Positions 57,246 to 64,000 of a DNA stretch of 64,000 nt are shown in pieces. The position numbers and the translations under genes are program-made. Below the pieces are notes generated by a model. The model ran no database searches and was not told the DNA's origin. It saw nothing but the letters and a program-made list of their open reading frames with translations. Source of the stretch: Acestrorhynchus altus. Taxonomy: Eukaryota > Chordata > Actinopteri > Characiformes > Acestrorhynchidae. The stretch's first letter is position 1; the number at the start of each line of letters is the position of its first letter. The stretch covers positions 19,759,477 through 19,823,476 of the forward strand of contig CM067523.1 in the NCBI GenBank assembly GCA_034509495.1. Reading direction: 5' to 3'.

Positions 57246-57764
57246 TCATACAGTGTCAGAAACCACTTAAGTCAGCCATGTGACCTTTAATTCTAATTGG
57301 TGTACAAAAGATTCTATTGTTTGTTAGCTACAATACCTTTGCAGCTCCAGCTTAAAAATAAAACGCAAACGTTTATTGCCTGGGTTAATGGGGGCTATCT
57401 CTGCATTCCTTGCCAAACTTTCACTTTAACACCCCCCATGTTCTTGTGCTCGGATCTGTACAACACCCCCCTCCATCAAAACCCCACCACCTCACAGACT
57501 GACCGGATTTCACAGCTCGGAGATGGGGGTTGGGTGTGCTTTCTGTTGTGGAGGAAGGGGCTTTGGGAAGGAGGGAAAGCAGCTGTGAAAGAGAGAGGGA
57601 GAGAAAGAAAAAGGGAGGGTGGGAGGGTAGGTGGGTGGGTGGAGGGGATGACTGTGGGGGTCTTTTGGCTGAAACGTGCATGTTAAACATTCAATAAACC
57701 TGTAAAGAGACAGTAATTGTAGGAATTGATGGAAATCCTGACATTTTGTCATGTTTAGGGAATG

Positions 57765-58020
57765 TGGAAAAGATACTGGCAGTGACTGCTTTATTGGAAA
57801 CACCTGCTGTATGTCTACAATCACTTGCCACTTTATTAGAAACCCTCTCTCTCATATATTGACATACAGTTACAGACTGTAGCTCCATCTGTTACTGCTG
57901 AGTTTAACAGCCCCTGATGTCCCAGTGCAAAAATAGGGACCACTGCTGGACCACCACTGTATAATTTGGGTGGTGGGGCAGGGTGGGTCGTTCTCAGCAC
58001 GGCAGTCACTCTGGCCTTGG
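57765..58020 (-). mobile_element. Dispersed repeat family A, copy 5 (inverted)
   Basis: TTTATTAGAAACCCTC and TTCTCAGCACGGCAGTCACT are the inverse of blocks in the other copies. Confidence 0.6.
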
Positions 58021-58378
58021 TGCACTCCCAGACTTTGTGTGTGTGTGTGTGTGTGTTTATATGTGTTGTAAATACTGTATGTGCTGTCTTCTGCTCCAGA
58101 GTTATTCTCTCCAAACACACTCTCAGGTTTCTTACAAAAACACACAGCCCTTCAGATTTATGTAAGGAATGTTCTGGAGAGGGGGGGGGTGAAGTCTCTG
58201 CCTTTGCCATTACACACACACACACACACACATACACACGCACTCATTCTTCATCAGACCCATGTCAAATTAGAGAGAACAGTGAGTAGTTTCTCATCCT
58301 CAAATCCAGAAATATTTCAAGATGTAGCACAAGGACTTCATGAGCCTCATTGTAAAGTATATATACAGTATATATACA

Positions 58379-58449
<71 letters not shown>
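58379..58449 (+). repeat. TA then TG compound microsatellite
   Basis: About 23 TA units followed by about 12 TG units. Confidence 0.95.
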
Positions 58450-59629
58450 CGCCTTCTGGTTGTATATAAATGAGAAACATTTATATACAATATAAAAATA
58501 ATAATTTTATATTATTATGTATTATTTAATCATATAAAACATTTAACCATATAAAAATATTTTAATCAGTGTTTTGCAAAAGAAAACGCAGCATAATTCT
58601 TAAATGCTGAATATGTAAATACAAATATATAATCACTGGTTATTTAAAAGCCATTAAATTGGTCCTAGAAATCGGAGGAAAAAAGTTTCTAGATGGTTCT
58701 TTATAGAACCTTTCATAGTGGTTCTATATCACACTAAGAGGGTTCCTTGTTTCATTGTGAGATGTGAATGGTTTAACCTTGATGCTTGAGATATGTGTGA
58801 TGTAAGCAAATTCGGGCCTTATTGTGGTACTGCAATTACCATATAAGGTCACCCCATTGTGCATGCTTCCTATTCTGACTTGTGCTGTTGTGTTGGTAGC
58901 ATCCTTTCTAAGTGAAGTATGCCTTGGAAAAGAGTTTGGAAGTGATTTGAGAACTGGAGTGAAGAGATTGGGAGGGGTTGTATCATACAGCTTTTTTCAA
59001 AGTGTTGTGCACCACGAGGGCCATGCAGATATTACCAAAGCGTGCTGTTGGTGGCAGTGGATAGAGACCTACACAAACAACAGAGATGACCACACACTGT
59101 TGCAGACAGTGCAAGCAGTGATGCTCCACGAGTCATTATGTTAGAGCTAACATCATTGACAGATGAACTACATGCATGCAGATGGTTACAACTGCTCATA
59201 ACACCATGTCACCATGTCATGTGAACACAACCAATGAATCCATGTGTGGAGGCACTGTTGTTAGAGCCAAGATTTGTTGTCTCACAGCATAAAGCCTGGT
59301 GTCGTGGGATGGGGTTTTCACAAAATCTGCAAGAACTGAAATAGGAAGTGAACATTTTTAAGTTGCATGGGATGGATTATTGCAGGACACCATTAGGAAC
59401 CTTTATAATTTCAACACGTTTGGCATGTTGCATTAGCAAAAATGGCGGTCCAATGCCATACTGTGTACACTACGGGACACTACGGCTGTATATGCAGCTC
59501 AATAAATATTACCCATAACATTCTAAATTGTACTGTTCCTGGTAACTTTTATCTTCCTTCCCAATAACATAGCAATCCGACACTTCCTTCTAGTGTATAG
59601 ATTAATATATTAACTGAAGTACTAAACTG

Positions 59630-59825
59630 CTGTAGTTGAATGGGTGGAGTTAAATGTATGTAGGATGAATGGATGTGGCTAAACAGCTACAGGTTGAGTG
59701 GGTGGGGCTTAACTGCTATAGGTAATATGGGTGGTACTAAGCTGCTGTAGGCTGAATGGACGGATCTTAGATGCTATTAGTCGAATGGGCGGGGCTAAAC
59801 TGCTGTAGGCTGAATGAGTGGGACT
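59630..59825 (-). repeat. Repeat family C, diverged tandem block (inverted)
   Basis: Six to seven diverged units of CTGTAGGCTGAATGGGTGGG and GGGGCTAAACTG, the inverse complement of the 7988-8214 core. Confidence 0.75.
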
Positions 59826-59970
59826 GGCAGTATGACTAACACTAACAGCATGTGTGTGTTTATTCATTCTAAATAAACATAAATATACAGCTAGGCTTTA
59901 AAACAAACAATTATTTTAGACTGATAAGGGAAATATGATCATTTTAAATAATTTATATTTTTTTGAGGGG

Positions 59971-59971
<1 letters not shown>

Positions 59972-60004
<33 letters not shown>
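59972..60004 (+). repeat. TG microsatellite
   Basis: About 16 TG units. Confidence 0.95.
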
Positions 60005-60005
<1 letters not shown>

Positions 60006-60129
60006 TGTGTGGTTTTGCTGTAACTGCAGTTTGCTACTTGTGCTGCATATGAAACCTAAAGAGCAGAACCGAAAGCTATAAAGTCAGCGTCTTGTGGCCT
60101 TGCACTGAAGCATATCCTCAAAGCAACAC

Positions 60130-60138
60130 TAACACACA

Positions 60139-60188
<50 letters not shown>
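60130..60188 (+). repeat. CA microsatellite
   Basis: CA units with one CATACA interruption. Confidence 0.95.
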
Positions 60189-60194
<6 letters not shown>

Positions 60195-60296
60195 CAGTGT
60201 TTTTGCAGAGGCATTGAAAGCATTTGGCAGCTCTAAGCTGCTCAAGGCCACAGTTACAGATGGCATTAAAGCGGCACTCCAGTGTTTTCCTTCAAA

Positions 60297-60426
<130 letters not shown>

Positions 60427-61012
60427 TGATCTATCTTTTTTGTTGGTGTGTCTGTCCACCTATCAGTCTGTCTCTGTTTGAAACTGTCTCTGTTTATTTG
60501 ACTTATTGGTCTAACGCTGTCTTTTTTCTATCTGTCTATCTCTATGTCCATTATGAGAGCTGCCTCTCAGGTTGTTTGAACCCTTTTTAAATGGTAATTG
60601 ACAAAGCAAAAAATGTGCACTCAATAGCTCACTGTCTGGCATAAGTTTTGCAGACATCCCAAATCTCCCTGTAGTCCAGGGAGTCTCCCACATATTATAT
60701 AATATACATAGTGGCTCCCTGATGTCCACAATCAGAATCTACAATGAAGGTGGGGAAGAGATGGGGCCCTTGGGTTGCTGGCATTGGTTTAACTTAATTT
60801 TGTTGAACAAATGCTAAAGTTAGTTACTTAACAACTATGATAAGTGTAATAAGAATTCCTTTCACAAATCCTGTTAACGGTAATCCAAGGCATAAAACAG
60901 CTCAGTCTAGATGTGGATGGACACAGATGGAGGTACCTAACAAGCTACCTCACGTCTTTTGCAGTGATGCCATGCATCCTGACTTCAGAAACCGAAACTA
61001 CACCCTTGCGTG

Positions 61013-61028
61013 TGTGTGTTTGTGTGTG

Positions 61029-61060
<32 letters not shown>
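61013..61060 (+). repeat. TG microsatellite with TGCG interruption
   Basis: TG units in two blocks. Confidence 0.95.
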
Positions 61061-62311
61061 AGCGCGTGTTTTGGCTTTTGCTAACCCTGTTTGCATGCTG
61101 ATTTAAACGCTCCTGCAGGTCACATGCCTTTCCTCCGCAGCTGTGTTTCCCAGTGAATCTGACACTATAGAGCCTCTATAGTCTCTCTATAGCACCACTC
61201 TGGCTCTCCCATCAGCTGCCTGGTCCTTTATTCACTCACAGAATCAGCTCTTTATCACACTCACAGCTTTACCCGCACTAAAACTACCAAAACTCACTCT
61301 GAAAGCAAAGTAAAGCACACTTTCCAGTGTTACAGCATGAAACACAGTGTGGAAGAGGCCACAAATGTGGGAATAATGGAGAATAACCTCATTATTTTTG
61401 TAAAACAGAATCACCTGTTACCTTTTATAGTGGACCAAAAAACTGGCACTAGTATGCAGCTAAACCAGCACCAGATCAGTAGAAACCAGCATGAATCAGA
61501 TTAGACAACTTAAAATGGCTCTGAAGGCAGCACTACCTCTGAGGCAGAAGAAAAGCAACTGGTTCATAACCAATTAAGATAATCAGCAGATGGAGCTTTA
61601 GAAACATGTATTTGCTCATTGTTTTATATGTGGTGCATTATTCAGTTGAAAATTTGGTTTATTTTTAAGAAATTAATTTCATATGCTGTTGCTTTTTCAG
61701 AAAACTGTCTCTAAGGCCTCCAAGGCAGCATTTCACATTATGCCAGCATGGAGAGTTCCAAGATTCACATGCAAATTCTTGACAGTTTGCATGTACAAAT
61801 TAACTACTTAGCTATTAAGCAAGCAACCAAAAAAAAATCAGCCCCAGAAACTGGCTGGTTAGTTTTCCAGGCAGTTTTCTGAGAAAGCAACAATATATAA
61901 AAAAATTCATAAAAACAAACAAATCAGACTGAATTACACCTCTTTCATGCAATGTGTCCACATTTCAAACTCTGAGGAGCAGATACATGTTTCTAAAGTT
62001 CTGCCTACTGGTTATTTTTTATTGCTTATTCTCAACCAATGACTGTTGGTCTGCCTCAGAGGCAGAGCTGCCTTTTCTGTTTTGATTAGCGATTTTGCAC
62101 ACAAACCAGATTAGACTAGGATTAACCTTCCTAAACACGCACAAACCCTTTTAGACAAATAAAAACCAGAGCTGAATAACATAATCTAATTTAGACCAGC
62201 ACTGATTATCTTAACAGGATTAGTTGTACACGGGGAGGTGGAGTAATGTCATTTTAGAACAGGATATCTGAAATAATAATTTGCAATTTGCACAGCCCTA
62301 TTGGAAAATAA

Positions 62312-62347
62312 AAAACAAACAAACAAACAAACAAACAAACAAACAAA
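62312..62347 (+). repeat. AAAC tetranucleotide repeat
   Basis: About nine CAAA units. Confidence 0.95.
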
Positions 62348-63684
62348 AAAACAGCAGCAAAAGTTTTTGACCAAAATAAGGCTCATTTTCATGACCATGC
62401 TGATTCACCACTATAACCAACATGACCAAGCTGGCTAAACAGTTTGACCAGCATCACCATGCAGGTCAACCAGCATGACTAGAATCATCAAGTTGGTAGA
62501 CCAGCATGACCAAGTAGAAAATCGAATTGCAACATATGCTATACTGGCCAAGAGACGGTTAACAAGGTTATGTTTTTGTTTGGATGGCCAGATTTTACCC
62601 ACCCTTACCATCAAAGATCAGTTGAGACCATTTGAAACCTGCTACAATCAAAAGCTGGTCTTGAGCTGGATTTTTCTGCAGGGGGGGTAAGAAATCAATA
62701 AATGACTGAGATGGGAGTGGCTTTTTAATTTATGTACTGCTGTCACCTCCTGTGACCACTGATAAAGTTTTAGAGTATGATAACCAGTCTTATAGAAACA
62801 ATTCAATTTCAGATTGAGAATTAATAGCTCCATGTTTGTAACACATATACAGGATACAGGGCAACACAATGGCTTAATTAAAGCACCGTTGACTTGTCTT
62901 CTGTATTTTGTCATATAATCCCTTAGGATTGCTTCAGACCTGAGCAATTTGAAATATTCTGTGCAAAATATATCTCTACAAACTCCTCTATACGTGAGAA
63001 AAAAAATCAAAAATGTAAATTTTCACAGGAAATGATGGCATAATGATGGTATAGGGATCCTTACAGATATGGAGCAGAGTGTGTAAAAATGATTGACATG
63101 GTGCATTCAGATGTGACTAAAATCAATGAGGAACTCTTGCAATAATTAACCCCATCTCCCTGTGTAAAACCACTATGAACTGTCCAAATACAGCTTTAGA
63201 AGAGCATAAACCAGTTTAGACCTGCCCAAACCAGCATAAACCAGAGTAGGCCACCATGAACCAGTTTAGACCAATGTAAACTATCATAGATCAATATAAA
63301 CTACCTTCCCTAATAGCAGACCAGTTTGGGCCAAATCAGGGCCACGTTTGGGCCAAACATTCATCGAACAACATTAACTATTTTAGACCAATATAAACCA
63401 GTTCAGAACACCATAAACCATTTTATGCTTGTCTGAGCCTGAGAGAAATATTACAAAAATAACCAGGGACTAACTTTTAGTCTAGGTTAGGATTCTTGCC
63501 ATTTTAGTTGGGCAAATAGACACAGTCATGACATGTGGGAGAGCAGCCCTGTACATTTTTCATGCTCACAGAATTCAGGACCTCCATTTGAGTTTAAAGC
63601 TGGAGCACGTTCCTCAAATAGTTCTCATATTTTCATATGTTGATATCAGCGCTGGAAGGTGAGTTTAGCTTAGAGAGCAAGAGG

Positions 63685-64000
63685 AACATGTTTACCCTCA
63701 TATATCTGTGCTGCTGATAGCTGGTGGGGAGTGTATACTGTTCATCTGAGACCTTGTAGATGTAAAGTCAGAGGCAGAAGCTCATCTGTTTCTGCACAGT
63801 TTGTGTTGGTCATCCTCTAGTCCTTCATCCGTGCTCACAGGACGCTGCTCACAGGACGCTGTCGGCTGAATGTTTCTGGTTGATACTTGGGGGTTTAAAT
63901 ACTTCAGCAGCACTGCTGTGTGGGATTCACTCATATCAGCACAACACACATTAACACACCACCACTATCAGTGTCACAGCGGTGCTGAGATTGACCCACC
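63685..64000 (+). mobile_element. Dispersed repeat family A, copy 6, cut by the window edge
   Basis: CTTGTAGATGTAAAGTCAGA, CAGCAGCACTGCTGTGTGGG, AACACACATTAACACACCAC and CACAGCGGTGCTGAGATTGA; the best-preserved copy. Confidence 0.75.

Noticed and set aside
57421..57824. Pro/Ser-rich minus-strand frames
   Set aside because: Low-complexity, opposite a GGGA/GGTG-rich tract; no family match.

Overview
This is a vertebrate nuclear genome window, almost certainly from a teleost fish. Genes are split into short exons with GT-AG introns. The non-coding DNA is very rich in CA/TG, GA, TA and TATC microsatellites, minisatellites, fold-back MITEs, SINE-like units and a decayed Tc1/mariner copy of the type common in fish. 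Several dispersed repeats look like those I associate with otophysan fishes such as characins and catfishes, but that finer placement is a guess.

Three protein genes are supported. (1) cmtm4 on the minus strand (CDS 17429 to 210): four exons joined at phase-0 junctions encode a 206-residue four-pass MARVEL protein; its 3'UTR runs off the left edge. (2) dync1li2 on the minus strand (CDS 44351 to 24656): the dynein light intermediate chain 2, with 14 modelled exons and 501 codons. All junctions keep frame, but the tiny second exon is tentative. (3) A basp1-like gene on the plus strand (CDS 53209 to 55173): one uninterrupted 654-codon coding exon with the BASP1 N-terminus and a greatly enlarged Ala/Pro/Glu/Val-rich body, preceded by a splice acceptor 8 bases before the ATG and followed by a good poly(A) signal.

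Layout: 1-17.7 kb is cmtm4 and its repeat-filled introns. 17.7-24.1 kb is intergenic, with several dispersed repeats. 24.1-44.4 kb is dync1li2, including a 2-kb minisatellite of 44-bp units in the intron before its P-loop exons. 44.4-49.4 kb is intergenic, with a second GC-rich promoter-like patch at 45.1-45.5 kb. 49.4-56.0 kb is the basp1-like gene with its presumed non-coding first exon and 3.7-kb intron. 56-64 kb is intergenic repeats with no gene that I can support.

The cmtm4-dync1li2 pair in tandem on one strand matches the human 16q22 arrangement. The three genes do not form a pathway: one is a membrane-traffic/receptor-stabilising protein, one a dynein cargo-adaptor subunit, and one a myristoylated membrane/cytoskeleton protein. 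I found no operon, CRISPR array, defence system, tRNA, rRNA or intact transposase. The most interesting signals are a (TG)26-T6 tract abutting the cmtm4 exon 3 acceptor, an AKAP-like amphipathic helix motif in the enlarged BASP1-like protein, and a hairpin-forming minisatellite in cmtm4 intron 1.
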